Counted from the first letter of the stretch, positions 8,850 through 18,668 are shown. The stretch: DNA of 64,000 nucleotides from Verrucomicrobiota bacterium JB023 (GCA_030673895.1 JAUTCR010000059.1:1-64000); one strand, 5' to 3'. Translations and numbers: made by a program. Notes: generated from the sequence alone by a model not told the origin.

Positions 8850-11327
8850 GTGCCGTCGCTCGAAAAACCATCCGAACCTCTCTCGCCAGAAGCCGCCCTG
8901 GAGAACTTCCTCACCTGGCTCCTCGAAACCGGAATCGAGCCCTACGACCATCAGGAGAATGCGATTCTGGAACTCTTCGAGGGTAAGAACGTCATCCTCA
9001 ACACTCCCACCGGGTCGGGGAAATCTCTTGTCGCCACCGCGCTGCACTACAAAGGCCTCTGCACTGGACGCACCAGCTACTACACCGTGCCGATCAAGGC
9101 TCTTGCCAATGAGAAATTCCTCTCCCTGTGCAAGACCTTCGGACCCGACCATGTCGGTCTGATCACCGGTGATGCCACCGTCAACCCCGACGCCCCCATC
9201 ATTTGCTGCACGGCGGAAATCCTCGCCAACCTCGCCCTGCGAGATGGAGACAAGGCTCCTGTCAACGATGTCATCATCGACGAATTTCACTACTACTCGG
9301 ACCATAGCCGCGGCTGGGCTTGGCAGGTCCCGCTCCTCACCCTGCCCCAATGTCGCTTCCTCCTCATGTCGGCGACCATCGGCGATCCCCAGTTCTTCAT
9401 CAAGGAACTGGAGGATCTCACTGGTGCCCCCACGGCCCTGATTCAGTCCGACCAGCGACCGGTCCCGCTCGAATTTGATTACTCGACGACCCAGCTGGAA
9501 GAGAAAATCCAGGAACTGGCTGATGCTGACAAGGCGCCCATCTATCTGGTCCACTTCACCCAATTGGCTACAGCGCGGACCGCACAAAACCTCCTCTCGC
9601 GCAACTTCTGCTCCAAGGAAGAAAAGCAGGAAATTACCAAGACTCTAGTAGATGCTGATTTTCGCTCTCCCTATGGCAAGGAGGTGGCCAAGCTGCTGCG
9701 CAATGGCATCGGCATCCACCATGCCGGCCTGCTACCCAAGTACCGCCTCTTGGTAGAGAAGCTCACGCAAAAAGGCCTTCTCAAAGTAATCTGCGGCACG
9801 GATACCCTCGGGGTCGGAGTCAACGTCCCCATCCGTACGGTCGTCTTCACCCAGCTCTGCAAATATGATGGCAAAGGCTCCCGCATTCTCCCCGTGAGGG
9901 ATTTCAAGCAGATCGCCGGACGTGCGGGCAGGAGAGGCTTCGATGATATCGGCTACGTCGTTTGCCAAGCCCCGGAGCATGTGATCGAGAACCTCAAGCT
10001 GGAAGCCAAAGCGAAGAAGGGGAAGAAGATCGTCAAGAAGACTCCTCCCGAGCGTGGCTACGTCCACTGGGATGAGCCCGCCTACCGTAAGCTCATCGCA
10101 TCGCCCCCCGAGCCCTTGCAATCATCCTTCACCGTCACGCCCTCCTTGCTCCTCCATGTGCTCTCTCGCCAGGACGAAGATGGCTGCCAGATCCTCCGCG
10201 ATCTCATCGAGCGCTCCCACGAGACCGACGCCCGCAAAAAGAAGCATCGCATCTCGGCCCGCAAACTTTTCTTCAACCTCGTGCGAGGGAAAATTCTCGA
10301 AATTGTTCCGGCCGAGCCCGCTCAAGACACCGGCCCAGGCTACTCCATCCGCCTCCACGTCGATCTCCAGCACGACTTCTCACTCAATCAAGCCCTCGCC
10401 CTTTATCTCCTCAACACCCTTCCCCAGCTTGACCAAGAGGACCCGGACTACCCGCTCCAAGTCCTCTCCCTTGTCGAATCCATCTTGGAAAACCCCGACC
10501 TCATCCTCCGCGCCCAGGTCAACCGGGCCAAGGACGAAGCGATGGCCGAAATGCGCGAGGAAGGGCTCAACTACGACCAGCGGATGGAAGAGCTCGAGAA
10601 GATCGAATACCCCAAACCGCTGGCTGACTTCATCTACGAGACTTATAATAGCTACGTCGCTCATCATCCCTACCTGAAGAGCGAAGCCATTCGCCCGAAG
10701 TCCATCGCGCGAGAAATCTACGAGAATTACAGTAGCTTCGAGGATTACATCAAGACCTACAAGCTGGAAAAATCCGAAGCCGTCCTCCTTCGTCATCTCT
10801 CGGAAGCTTACAAAGTCCTGTCCCAGACCGTCCCCCCCTCATTCAAAACTGAAGAATTGATCGAAGCCGAAGAGCATCTCGAATCGCTTGTCCGCCACAC
10901 CGACTCTTCCCTAATCGACGAATGGGAGAAGATGGGTTCCTCCGGGGATGACAAATCGACGGCACCCGAGGAGAAAAAAACCGCACCCGCTCCTACTCCG
11001 CAACGAAAGGTCTCTCCCCATCGGGCAATCTGGGACTTCTTGAAGGCCATCTCGAGACACGACTATGACTTGGCGCTCAACTTGATCAGTGCCAGCTCCA
11101 GCGACGGTCAAGCTTGGTCAGCCGCTACGCTTCGTGAGGAGTTCGCACCCTTCTTTGAAGAAGTGGATGCCCTCCGCTTGGACCCCGAGGCCCGAAATCG
11201 CAAGCAGCTTCGTCAACAGGGAGGAAGCTTGGAACAAGCCCTTCTCGATCCGTCCTCGGAGCCCGTTGCCTTCCTCCGCTTCCATCCCGCCGAGCCCTTT
11301 CCCATCTTCGATGGCTTCATCGACTGA
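8850..11327 (+). CDS. Ski2/Mtr4-like DEAD/DEAH-box RNA helicase with DUF3516 C-terminus
   Basis: An 825-residue superfamily 2 helicase with a GTG start. The motifs run in order: Q-like YDHQENAI, Walker A TPTGSGKS (about 52-59), DEFH Walker B (about 144-147), MSATIG motif III, and the C-terminal RecA motifs [18 protein letters not shown] and [10 protein letters not shown]. The last motif is diagnostic of the Ski2-like group. The long C-terminal region (about 420-825) fits DUF3516 and includes a low-complexity Ala/Pro/Lys linker near residues 695-725. It probably remodels RNA or RNA-protein complexes; the partner is unknown. Confidence 0.92.
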   Translation: MPSLEKPSEPLSPEAALENFLTWLLETGIEPYDHQENAILELFEGKNVILNTPTGSGKSLVATALHYKGLCTGRTSYYTVPIKALANEKFLSLCKTFGPDHVGLITGDATVNPDAPIICCTAEILANLALRDGDKAPVNDVIIDEFHYYSDHSRGWAWQVPLLTLPQCRFLLMSATIGDPQFFIKELEDLTGAPTALIQSDQRPVPLEFDYSTTQLEEKIQELADADKAPIYLVHFTQLATARTAQNLLSRNFCSKEEKQEITKTLVDADFRSPYGKEVAKLLRNGIGIHHAGLLPKYRLLVEKLTQKGLLKVICGTDTLGVGVNVPIRTVVFTQLCKYDGKGSRILPVRDFKQIAGRAGRRGFDDIGYVVCQAPEHVIENLKLEAKAKKGKKIVKKTPPERGYVHWDEPAYRKLIASPPEPLQSSFTVTPSLLLHVLSRQDEDGCQILRDLIERSHETDARKKKHRISARKLFFNLVRGKILEIVPAEPAQDTGPGYSIRLHVDLQHDFSLNQALALYLLNTLPQLDQEDPDYPLQVLSLVESILENPDLILRAQVNRAKDEAMAEMREEGLNYDQRMEELEKIEYPKPLADFIYETYNSYVAHHPYLKSEAIRPKSIAREIYENYSSFEDYIKTYKLEKSEAVLLRHLSEAYKVLSQTVPPSFKTEELIEAEEHLESLVRHTDSSLIDEWEKMGSSGDDKSTAPEEKKTAPAPTPQRKVSPHRAIWDFLKAISRHDYDLALNLISASSSDGQAWSAATLREEFAPFFEEVDALRLDPEARNRKQLRQQGGSLEQALLDPSSEPVAFLRFHPAEPFPIFDGFID

Positions 11328-11361
11328 AGCCGACCCCAGCCATCGGCCACGACATCGGCAC

Positions 11362-11391
11362 AAAAAAAGCACCGGCGTTCAACCGGTGCTT
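11362..11391 (-). terminator. Rho-independent terminator of the sigma/anti-sigma/PDZ operon
   Basis: On the minus strand, AAGCACCGG-TTGAACG-CCGGTGCTT forms a perfect 9-bp stem that runs into seven U residues. It lies 31 bases after the PDZ gene stop and also sits downstream of the convergent helicase gene. Its core resembles the inverted repeat at 1093-1198. Confidence 0.85.
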
Positions 11392-11422
11392 CAGCAGTGA
11401 GAGCTGTCGAAATAGGATGGGA

Positions 11423-12376
11423 TCAACGCCCTCCGGGGAAGCCTTCCATCAGGAAATGGAGCTGATTTCCCTCTCGCTTGACGTCGAGACCTTCGATGCG
11501 CTTGCGGATTTCAGGCGCTACCGCTGCCTTGTCCTGCTCCGTGTCCCAAGGCCCCTCATGGACGATTTTTCCTTCCCGGTCCCGCACTCGCACCACTGAT
11601 TTCCCATTCCTCATGGTCATGGTGATGTCCCCTTCCGCATCGGCCCATGTGACCGAGCTTTCGGATTCGAGGCCGAGATCCATTTTCCCGATTCCTTCCG
11701 GCATCTCCTCGATGAGGTCGTGCAGCTTGAGCCCCAGACCGCGGGCTTCGATTTGCTCATCCAGCGCCTTCTTCAGCTCCTCCATCCGCTGACGGGGATC
11801 TTGGGGCAGCGCGCCTTGCGGCCACATCTTGAGTTCTCCCACCTCACCCGGCACGGGGATGGCATCAATGCCGGGAATGCCGTCAGGACGTGCCGTCAAC
11901 TTCACCGTCAAGTTTTCGCCTTCCCCTCGGCGGATGATTTCCACCGGCACCTCTTGGCCGACATGACATTGGGCCACCGCGTCCTTCAGAGCCACGGGAG
12001 AAGCGACCTTCTGCCCATCGACGGAGAGTAAAATATCGTGTGGTTGAAGACCCGCGAGATCGGCTCCGCTTCCGGGATGCACCCGGCGAACGATCAATCC
12101 TTGGTCGACTCCCAAATGCAGGGATAAGGTCTCATCCAAGGGCTCACTGCCGACTCCGAGGAAGGGCTTCTCTCCGGCGACCGGAATCGCCTCGATAATC
12201 GGCTTCTCTTCGCTCGCTTGAGGCGAGATCTCCGAGCCTATTTGCTCCTGCTTTTCGACAGGAGCCTTCTTGAGCTGATGCTCTTCTTCGTCCAGCTCGC
12301 TGGGACGCTCGACCGCAAGGGTTGGCAGCGCTCCCGCGAGGAGGAAACAAACCATTGTCGATTTCTGATTCTTCAT
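11423..12376 (-). CDS. Secreted PDZ-domain protein
   Basis: About 317 residues from Met 12376, chosen because it opens a clear signal peptide (MKNQKSTMVCFLLAGALPTLAVE); upstream in-frame codons up to 12448 are possible but less convincing. After a charged Glu/Lys-rich linker comes one PDZ domain (LGVGSEPLDETLSL...VRRVHPGSGADLAGLQPHDILLSVDG...VKLTARPD, about residues 95-185). There is no trypsin-like protease domain. The last third carries DAEGDITMTMRNGKSVVRVRD-like strands. It is third in an operon after an ECF sigma factor and its likely anti-sigma factor, so it may be a periplasmic sensor or effector of that envelope response (inference). Confidence 0.8.
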   Translation of the reverse strand: MKNQKSTMVCFLLAGALPTLAVERPSELDEEEHQLKKAPVEKQEQIGSEISPQASEEKPIIEAIPVAGEKPFLGVGSEPLDETLSLHLGVDQGLIVRRVHPGSGADLAGLQPHDILLSVDGQKVASPVALKDAVAQCHVGQEVPVEIIRRGEGENLTVKLTARPDGIPGIDAIPVPGEVGELKMWPQGALPQDPRQRMEELKKALDEQIEARGLGLKLHDLIEEMPEGIGKMDLGLESESSVTWADAEGDITMTMRNGKSVVRVRDREGKIVHEGPWDTEQDKAAVAPEIRKRIEGLDVKREGNQLHFLMEGFPGGR

Positions 12377-12448
12377 TGTGGAAATGGAGCGAATCATCCC
12401 CTGCAACTTGTCTAAGCGTTGCCGGAATATTCTTAAAACTTCTAGCAA

Positions 12449-12994
12449 TCAATAGGCCACGGGCACGACATAGTAATCGACCTTGGGTTTGCTTATCTTC
12501 AATCCCACTTCTCCCGTTCCTTTGAAATTGGCTTCCTGTTGGCTATCAACCCGGATGACTTGGTAAGGCACTCCCTGCTCGTCCGAGACGAGGACCGTCG
12601 AGACGGACCGGACATCATTGGTGGTCCCCGCTGGAGCAAAGGCCGCCTGCTTCGCGATGGGGACCTCTCCCAAATCGGAAAGCGCGACCACGCTGTCCTC
12701 GGTCTGGCCTGGGATTACAAATCCGGCAATACCGCCTAGGATCGCAACAGCCGCTGCCGCACCCCACATCGGCTTCCATTTGGGAGACGAATCGGGAGAT
12801 GACTTGGCCACCGGGCCTTGATCACGCCCCGGGAAGGCCACGACCTTGTCATCCTGGACCACCTCATCTTCCCACTTCTCCATCGCCTCAACCATCCGGC
12901 CCAAGACGTCCCCAGAAACCGGGCTTGGCGAAAATTTTCGCAATTCGTCCTCAAGAATTTTCAAATCGTCGTCCATATACCAGTGCTTATTCAA
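12449..12994 (-). CDS. Single-pass membrane anti-sigma factor candidate
   Basis: A 181-residue protein with a charged cytoplasmic N-terminus (about residues 1-75, including LEDELRKFSPSPVSGDVLGRM) and one transmembrane segment (about 76-95, MWGAAAAVAILGGIAGFVI). The periplasmic tail of about 85 residues ends DYYVVPVAY. Its start overlaps the stop of the upstream ECF sigma gene by four bases (12991-12994), the usual arrangement for a sigma/anti-sigma pair. No zinc-finger anti-sigma motif is visible, so the role rests on topology and coupling. Confidence 0.72.
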   Translation of the reverse strand: MNKHWYMDDDLKILEDELRKFSPSPVSGDVLGRMVEAMEKWEDEVVQDDKVVAFPGRDQGPVAKSSPDSSPKWKPMWGAAAAVAILGGIAGFVIPGQTEDSVVALSDLGEVPIAKQAAFAPAGTTNDVRSVSTVLVSDEQGVPYQVIRVDSQQEANFKGTGEVGLKISKPKVDYYVVPVAY

Positions 12995-13584
12995 ATATCT
13001 CCTCTGATGCGGGGGGTCGCAAGTTTCTTTCTCAATGCCTCAATACCATAGCGATACCGCGAGGCTGCCGTGTTTAACGAAATTCCCAGGATGCGGCCAA
13101 TCTCATCGAAAGTCCGCTCTCCCCAGATCTTCATCACCACCACTTCTGAGAATTTTTCCGGAAGCTCCTTGAGAGCTTGCTCGAGTAACTCCGCGCGCTC
13201 GCCCCCGTTTTCGTGCTCCTCGAACCATCCCCCGGTTTCAAATTCGCCCAGGCTCTTGGCGTCCTCCACCACGGTCTCTTCCCTCTTGCGACGGCGGTCA
13301 TCCTTCCGTCCCCGGTCGATGGCTTCCCGACGGATCTGGGTGAAGAGGAAGGGGAGCCAGGCCTCTTGGCCTCCGACGAAAGTCCCCTCGTCCACCTTAC
13401 GCGCCAGCTTCACAAGAGCCTCTTGAAGAGCGTCTTCCGCGTCTTCCTGATTCCTTGTCTGCTGGCGTGCAAAGAGCATTAGCCGGGAAGCGTGCTGCTT
13501 GAGCCACCCCCGCCAATCAAGTGCATAAGCACTCTCTGGAATTGCGTTTGCCGCTATCACGTGACTGGTTGTTTCCTCACCCAA
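12991..13584 (-). CDS. ECF-family RNA polymerase sigma factor
   Basis: A 197-residue group 4 sigma factor. Region 2 is seen in LMLFARQQTRNQEDAEDALQEALVKLAR and WLPFLFTQIRREAIDRGRKDDRRRKRE. Region 4 is EQALKELPEKFSEVVVMKIWGERTFDEIGRILGISLNTAASRYRYGIEALRKKL, a clear helix-turn-helix. The two regions are joined by an acidic linker. It heads an operon with a membrane anti-sigma candidate and a PDZ protein, which suggests control of an envelope stress regulon. The AT-rich 127 bases upstream should hold its promoter. Confidence 0.93.
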   Translation of the reverse strand: MGEETTSHVIAANAIPESAYALDWRGWLKQHASRLMLFARQQTRNQEDAEDALQEALVKLARKVDEGTFVGGQEAWLPFLFTQIRREAIDRGRKDDRRRKREETVVEDAKSLGEFETGGWFEEHENGGERAELLEQALKELPEKFSEVVVMKIWGERTFDEIGRILGISLNTAASRYRYGIEALRKKLATPRIRGDI

Positions 13585-13711
13585 AGCGTAATGGTCCTAT
13601 TGATTTTTCTAAAAAAACGTCGACCTCAACTTACCTAAAATCAAGGGCTGCTGCCGAGAAAATTCACGCCCCCCGCATCGCCCCTTCCCGCCACGCGCAA
13701 TGCGCGGCTTC

Positions 13712-14401
13712 TCAAGCGTCTTCCAACAGGGTGAGCAGCGCCACGCCCTCCACCACCTTCCAGCCGATGCGCAACTCGCCGACCTCCACCTGATATTGCC
13801 TGCCCTCTTGCCGCTGGTAAGCCGGACGCGGATCGAGCTCGATCATGCCGCGGATGAGCGCTTGCTGCTCAGCAGTCAACGCATCCCAAAGGGGCCGAAT
13901 CTCTCGGGCCACGTGCATCGCGATCCGTTCTGGCTCCTCGTTGGCAAAGCCTCCCACCGCTGAGGGAATCGACTCGACGTAAGGAATGTAAGGCCGAATA
14001 TCCACGATCGGAGTTCCATCGACAAGATCCACCCCCCGGAGGAGCAGGTTGGGAAAGACCTCCGCAATCTCACAGACGGACAAGCCCAAGCGATTAGGGC
14101 GAAAGGGAGAGCGGGTGGCAAAGACCCCCATCATCTCATTGCCTCCCAGCCGGGGAGGGCGCACGCGAAGGCGGGTCTCTCCCTCGGGGACTTGGTCAAA
14201 GACGAAGCTCACCCACAGATGGGAAAATCCCTCCAGCCCTCGTCTGGCTTCTTCTCCCGCGAATTCATCCTGAAAGCAAACCTCCCCGATCGCCTGGGCG
14301 ATCAACCCGGGCTGCCGGGGAACACCGAATTTGCTCTTCCACGGAGTTCGCGCATGAGCGATGGCCCGGATGGTGAAGTCTTCCATGCCCTCTCTTACCA
14401 T
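13712..14401 (-). CDS. trmO: TrmO-like tRNA N6-methyltransferase (t6A37 modification)
   Basis: A 229-residue TsaA/TrmO-family protein that uses SAM to methylate N6-threonylcarbamoyladenosine at tRNA position 37. The N-terminal beta-barrel shows KFGVPRQPGL, GLEGFSHLWVSFVFD, LRVRPPRLGGN and VFATRSPFRPNRLGLSVCE, the core TrmO signature (xxTRSPxRPNxIGLS). The C-terminal segment includes DIRPYIPYVES. Length matches E. coli TrmO (about 235). Met6 (14386) is an alternative start. It is divergent from larE. Confidence 0.93.
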   Translation of the reverse strand: MVREGMEDFTIRAIAHARTPWKSKFGVPRQPGLIAQAIGEVCFQDEFAGEEARRGLEGFSHLWVSFVFDQVPEGETRLRVRPPRLGGNEMMGVFATRSPFRPNRLGLSVCEIAEVFPNLLLRGVDLVDGTPIVDIRPYIPYVESIPSAVGGFANEEPERIAMHVAREIRPLWDALTAEQQALIRGMIELDPRPAYQRQEGRQYQVEVGELRIGWKVVEGVALLTLLEDA

Positions 14402-14488
14402 CAGCCTGGCGAGGTCCCGAGCCCCGGAGGCGGCAGCTTGGAAAAATTTGACGTGGTCAACCGTTTCACTTCATGGGAGATCCCTTCC

Positions 14489-15289
14489 GTGACCGAGTCC
14501 CATCGCAAGCTCAACGCTCTCCTCCGTTCCATGGACCGGGTTCTTGTCGCTTACTCTGGCGGCATCGATTCCACCTTGGTCCTGAAGCTGGCCTATGATG
14601 CCCTCGGCCCGGAAAATACGGCCGCCGCCATCGCCGTCTCTCCTTCCCTCGCCACCCACGACCTGGCCGATGCGAAAAAGGTTGCTGAACAAATTGGCGC
14701 ACCACTCCACGAGCTGGCGTCCACCGAGATTCACGACCCGAACTACACCGCCAACAATCCCGACCGGTGCTATTTCTGCAAAACAAACGTTTACGATACC
14801 CTCATCGATTTCGCCGGAAAGGAAGGCTACCGCTGGATTCTCGATGGCACGAATAAAGATGATCTCGGCGACCACCGACCCGGCCTACGCGCGGCCCGCG
14901 AGCACGGGGTCCGCTCGCCCTTGCAAGAGTGCGGCATCGGCAAGGAGGTGATCCGCGAGCTGGCCCGCGAGCTGGAGCTTTCCAATTGGAACAAGCCCGC
15001 CAATGCCTGCCTCTCCTCCCGCATCCCACATGGCTCTACCGTGACACCCGAGAAACTCGGGCAAGTGGAAAAAGCAGAGCTCATCCTCAAAACCCTGGGT
15101 TACACCGGCCACCGGGTCCGCCATCACGGGACCATCGCCCGCCTTGAGCTCCGGCCCGACGACTTAAGCCGCGCTATCGAGCAAAGAGACACGCTGCTTG
15201 AGGCTCTCCTTCCGGTCGGCTTTCGCCACATCACGGTGGACCTCGCCGGCTACCGCCAAGGCTCGATGAACCCGCGTGAGACAACGTGA
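14489..15289 (+). CDS. larE: LarE-like ATP-dependent sacrificial sulfur transferase
   Basis: About 266 residues from the GTG at 14489, chosen for a GGGAG ribosome site 9 bases upstream and the family N-terminus; the frame is open further upstream. The PP-loop AYSGGIDST has SGGIDS at residues 23-28. CYFC is at 94-97. Cys174, in NKPANACLSSRIPHGS, matches the sacrificial cysteine of LarE, which donates its sulfur when making the nickel-pincer cofactor of lactate racemase. No larA, larB or larC is present nearby, so the enzyme may serve another sulfur-transfer pathway or a distant lar locus. Confidence 0.9.
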   Translation: MTESHRKLNALLRSMDRVLVAYSGGIDSTLVLKLAYDALGPENTAAAIAVSPSLATHDLADAKKVAEQIGAPLHELASTEIHDPNYTANNPDRCYFCKTNVYDTLIDFAGKEGYRWILDGTNKDDLGDHRPGLRAAREHGVRSPLQECGIGKEVIRELARELELSNWNKPANACLSSRIPHGSTVTPEKLGQVEKAELILKTLGYTGHRVRHHGTIARLELRPDDLSRAIEQRDTLLEALLPVGFRHITVDLAGYRQGSMNPRETT

Positions 15290-15886
15290 ATGGGAAGCTG
15301 TCGATCTCCCAACCAAGTTCATTCCAATCACGGACGATTGCTCCAGCTGACTTCCGGACGACCTCTTTCCTCTCCTTGAGGATCACCAAAGATCGGTCCA
15401 TCAGACATTCGAGGGGCGTTTCCCTAGATGCGCCAGAAGTTGTTGGGTAGTTTTCAACGTGTTGACTTCCTTTCCAAGCCGTCACCGATTGGGAAAGCCC
15501 GGATGCACCTATCGATACAATTTAAAAACTCCGGATGATATGTGCAAAATTGCCGACTTTTGCAGCAATTGTGTATTTACAAAGAAAGACCTTTCCCTCC
15601 CAGCCAACGATTAAGCAGGCAGCCCTCACCTCATGATAGCAGCCTATTAAGTAGCCGTTCAACGCCCGCCGAAACGACAAAATCGACTCTTTCTAATATG
15701 ATAAAAACAAGGATATTAGGTCAATTCTGATGCCATTCCAAGGTGGCGACTTGAATTCGCCATCAACTTAGAAAAACAAGAGAACGATTGTGCCGAAAAC
15801 TTGTCTCTCGATGCAAAATTTCATCTTGACCACCACAAAGTCAGCACATTGTATTTTTATAAGTCCCCGAGCGGATTAATTGTCCT
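15290..15886. other. 597-bp gap without a convincing gene
   Basis: This AT-rich stretch (clearly lower GC than its neighbours) lies between larE and the PEP-CTERM gene. An 84-codon minus-strand frame at 15231-15485 overlaps larE and has no recognisable family or ribosome site, so it is not called. A small perfect hairpin (TGCAAAA...TTTTGCA, 15543-15564) and a promoter candidate near the right end are the only structures seen. Confidence 0.6.
15826..15854 (+). promoter_or_regulatory. Sigma-70-like promoter candidate for the PEP-CTERM gene
   Basis: TTGACC (15826-15831), a 17-base spacer and TTGTAT (15849-15854) match a housekeeping promoter with correct spacing. The expected transcription start is about 26 bases before the ATG at 15887. 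Confidence 0.4.
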
Positions 15887-16654
15887 ATGAAGAAAAACCC
15901 AGCACATAAAAAATTCCTCTCAACGGCAGTTTTATTTTCTGCCGTCGTCCAATCCCCTGCAGCAATCATCAGTTGGCAATCGTCGGTCGACATGTATCAA
16001 GGTTCAACTGTCGAAACATTTGTTACAACCCAAGGTGACGCCCTAGTCGGGTATAATGCCACGACCGATACGACTTCCGGTAACACCGCCGTGACTGTCA
16101 ATGGCGTTTCATTCACACCTCAAAATACAGGAGTTCCGCTTATCGGAACTAATGGAGTATCGATTACGATTAATGGTGGCACTGACAACGAGAACGCCTT
16201 CGGTGATGGCGAATTCACCAGCAACGCAGCCATCTTCCATCTTATCCGTGGAGGAACTTTCGGGGTCACGAGCGTGACATTCGGAGGGCTGACAATTGGT
16301 CAGGAATACTTGATTCAATCCTTCAACAATGATGCGCGGGGCTCTCGGAATAGCAACTTCATTACAGGATATGGTGACGGGACCAATTCGAGTTCACCCG
16401 TTGCTTTTTCCAGCTTGAATAATAACCCTCCGGGGCCTTCTGCTGGCGACTCCATCATTGGAACTTTCATCGCTGACTCAACCAGCCAGAGCTTTAATAT
16501 CTTCGGAACAAATGGAGGTCCTGCCGGCACTTTCAACTCGGGTAATTCGCAGTCCCAAATCAACGCCATCCAGCTTCGCGCTATTCCCGAGCCTTCCTCT
16601 GCGGCTCTTCTGGGCTTGGCAGGAGCGACACTCCTCCTCCGCCGCCGCAAATAA
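15887..16654 (+). CDS. PEP-CTERM secreted surface protein of unknown function
   Basis: A 255-residue protein with an N-terminal signal peptide (basic MKKNPAHKK, then FLSTAVLFSAVVQSPAA). It has a beta-rich Thr/Asn/Ser-rich middle without cysteine clusters and the C-terminal sorting tag IPEPSSAALLGLAGATLLLRRRK. It is probably exported and processed by an exosortase, then retained at the surface or released into the extracellular matrix. The passenger (VNGVSFTPQN...GGTFGVTSVTFGGLTIGQEY) resembles lectin-like jellyrolls but has no specific motif. It is monocistronic, with its own promoter candidate and a strong terminator. Confidence 0.85.
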   Translation: MKKNPAHKKFLSTAVLFSAVVQSPAAIISWQSSVDMYQGSTVETFVTTQGDALVGYNATTDTTSGNTAVTVNGVSFTPQNTGVPLIGTNGVSITINGGTDNENAFGDGEFTSNAAIFHLIRGGTFGVTSVTFGGLTIGQEYLIQSFNNDARGSRNSNFITGYGDGTNSSSPVAFSSLNNNPPGPSAGDSIIGTFIADSTSQSFNIFGTNGGPAGTFNSGNSQSQINAIQLRAIPEPSSAALLGLAGATLLLRRRK

Positions 16655-16686
16655 GCTTTCACCTTAAAAAACCCAACCAATCCAAC

Positions 16687-16720
16687 GAAAGGGTCGTCTC
16701 CGGACGGCCCTTTCTTTTTT
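16687..16720 (+). terminator. Rho-independent terminator after the PEP-CTERM gene
   Basis: GAAAGGGTCGTC / GACGGCCCTTTC forms a 12-bp stem (one G-T wobble) around a TCCG loop, followed by six U residues. Confidence 0.92.
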
Positions 16721-16926
16721 CCCCATCGCAAGCCGGCCTCTTCCCAGAACCCGTCACTTTCGCCCCTCGCCTCTGCTAGCTTAACAGAGTCCTAACAAAA
16801 TCCTCCGGGAAGCCCACATCGTCTTAACTCAGCCCCTGTTGATTAGAGGAGAAACCAAGGAAAGTCGGATCTCATCCGCCCTTCTGCGGATAATCCCCCC
16901 TTCCTTGGTTCCAAATCCTAGAACCA

Positions 16927-18645
16927 ATGATTATGAATCAACAAATCCACCGCCCGCCCAAGAGCGGCATTCGGGGGCCCTCCTACCCAAGATGGGCCTT
17001 TTCCCCGCTGAGCCTCCTTGCGCTAGCAGCAACAAGTCAGGCCGAGGTCGACCTTGATCTGATTGAGTCCCTTCACTCCAGTTCTATCGAGCGGATCTCA
17101 CAGGCCGAATTAAATGATCGCAACCAGCAGGATCCACTGGCGGCTTTTCTCCATGCGTTTGAGCTTGGGGATGAAATGTTCGAGGCGGACTTCTCGATCA
17201 TCGATGGCGGAGGCTCCAAGGTAGGAAATGGTGAACGCACCACCCGCGTGCCCCGAGCCGACCTCACGGGACCGGGCGAATGGGCAAATCATTTCCCAGC
17301 CCGTTCAACCGGCCCCAATGGGACGAGCTGTGCGTCCTGTCATTTTCTCCCCGTTGCAGACGGGGCAGGAGGAACCTCGTCAGACGTCCACCGGGATCCA
17401 TTTCATACAGGCGATATCAGCCAAATGATTCACCGCAACACGCCTCACCTGCACGGGATGGGCGCGGTGCAGCGTCTGGCTGAGGAAATGACCGTCGAAC
17501 TGCAGGAACAGCTCGCCACCGCGATTGTGGACTTCTCCTCCCAACGAGGCTCCACCCCCATCACGGTCAGCCTGGAAGCGAAAGGCGTGAGCTTCGGCAA
17601 GGTCATCATCAAGTCGGCCTCGACCTCAACCTCGCGGCGTTCGGGTAAGTCACGGCGGTCCAATCGCACGGAATCGACAAATGAGCGAAACCATCAAGGC
17701 CGGATGGCCCGCCCCCGCCGGCATGAGAATTCCTCGAAGGCCGCCCCATCGGGCATTGAGGTGGACTACAGTCTGTTGGAAGGAATTGACGAGGATCTCG
17801 TCGTGAAGCCAATCCAATGGAAAGGCACCTTTCCCTCGGTGCGCTCGTTCAATCTGGACGCCATGCACAATGAACTCGGCATCCAACCGAGAGAAATCCT
17901 ACCCGATGGGATGGACGGCGATGGCGACGGCTACATCGATGAAGCCTCGATTGGCGACATGACCGCGATGACCCTCTACATGGCGGCTCAACCCAGGCCA
18001 ACGACCCGGGTCGAGCTCGGTCAGTATGGCCTCGGCCCGGTGGTGCCTGCTGCGGAAGTGGCTCTCATCGATCATGGAGAGAGTGTCTTCAATGCCATTG
18101 GCTGCGCCGACTGCCACATCCCCAGCTTCACGATCAACGAACCGATCTTTAGCGAACCGAGCACCCTCTCCGACTACCGGGACGACGTCCTTCCCGGCGG
18201 ACAAGATCCTATCGCGCTCGGGCTGGATCCTTCACGGCCACTCACCTTCGACCTCACCCGCGACATTCCAGACAACAAGGTATATGACTCCAGTGGGAAT
18301 CTGGTTCGTCACCTGGGTGCCCTGGAGAGCAATGGCGAGGGTGGAGCCATCATCCGGCCCTACGGAGACCTGAAGCGTCACGACATGGGCCCGGAGATGG
18401 CAGAAGCGGTGGACGAGGCGGGCACAGGGGCCTCCGTCTTCCTCACCGAAAATCTCTGGGGAGTCGGCGTCACCCCACCCTATCTCCATGACGGACGAGC
18501 CAGTACGCTGACTGAAGCCATTCTCTGGCACGGTGGAGACGCGGCTGCATCCCGGGAGGGCTTCAAAAATGCGTCACCGCAGGATCAGGAGGCTCTTCTC
18601 GCCTTCTTGGAGAACCTCGTCATCTTCCTGCCCGACGAAGATTAG
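16927..18645 (+). CDS. Di-haem oxidoreductase (DHOR/DUF1111) with a Ser/Arg-rich insertion
   Basis: A 572-residue exported cytochrome-c-like protein with a signal peptide ending near LALAATSQA. Two haem-binding CxxCH motifs are present: CASCH (about residues 135-139) and CADCH (about 393-397). Family motifs include LHGMGAVQRLAEEM, EDLVVKPIQWKG and WGVGVTPPYLHDGRASTLTEAILWHGG. DHOR proteins are periplasmic oxidoreductases of unclear substrate, often near iron or phosphate genes. A basic Ser/Arg/Asn-rich stretch of about 45 residues (about 228-275) replaces what is normally a short loop. The terminal region is complete. Confidence 0.88.
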   Translation: MIMNQQIHRPPKSGIRGPSYPRWAFSPLSLLALAATSQAEVDLDLIESLHSSSIERISQAELNDRNQQDPLAAFLHAFELGDEMFEADFSIIDGGGSKVGNGERTTRVPRADLTGPGEWANHFPARSTGPNGTSCASCHFLPVADGAGGTSSDVHRDPFHTGDISQMIHRNTPHLHGMGAVQRLAEEMTVELQEQLATAIVDFSSQRGSTPITVSLEAKGVSFGKVIIKSASTSTSRRSGKSRRSNRTESTNERNHQGRMARPRRHENSSKAAPSGIEVDYSLLEGIDEDLVVKPIQWKGTFPSVRSFNLDAMHNELGIQPREILPDGMDGDGDGYIDEASIGDMTAMTLYMAAQPRPTTRVELGQYGLGPVVPAAEVALIDHGESVFNAIGCADCHIPSFTINEPIFSEPSTLSDYRDDVLPGGQDPIALGLDPSRPLTFDLTRDIPDNKVYDSSGNLVRHLGALESNGEGGAIIRPYGDLKRHDMGPEMAEAVDEAGTGASVFLTENLWGVGVTPPYLHDGRASTLTEAILWHGGDAAASREGFKNASPQDQEALLAFLENLVIFLPDED

Positions 18646-18668
18646 CGGGGCTTCGTATCGCCTCTGCC

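Noticed and set aside
15231-15485. 84-codon minus-strand frame downstream of larE
   Set aside because: Overlaps the end of larE, no family, no ribosome site.
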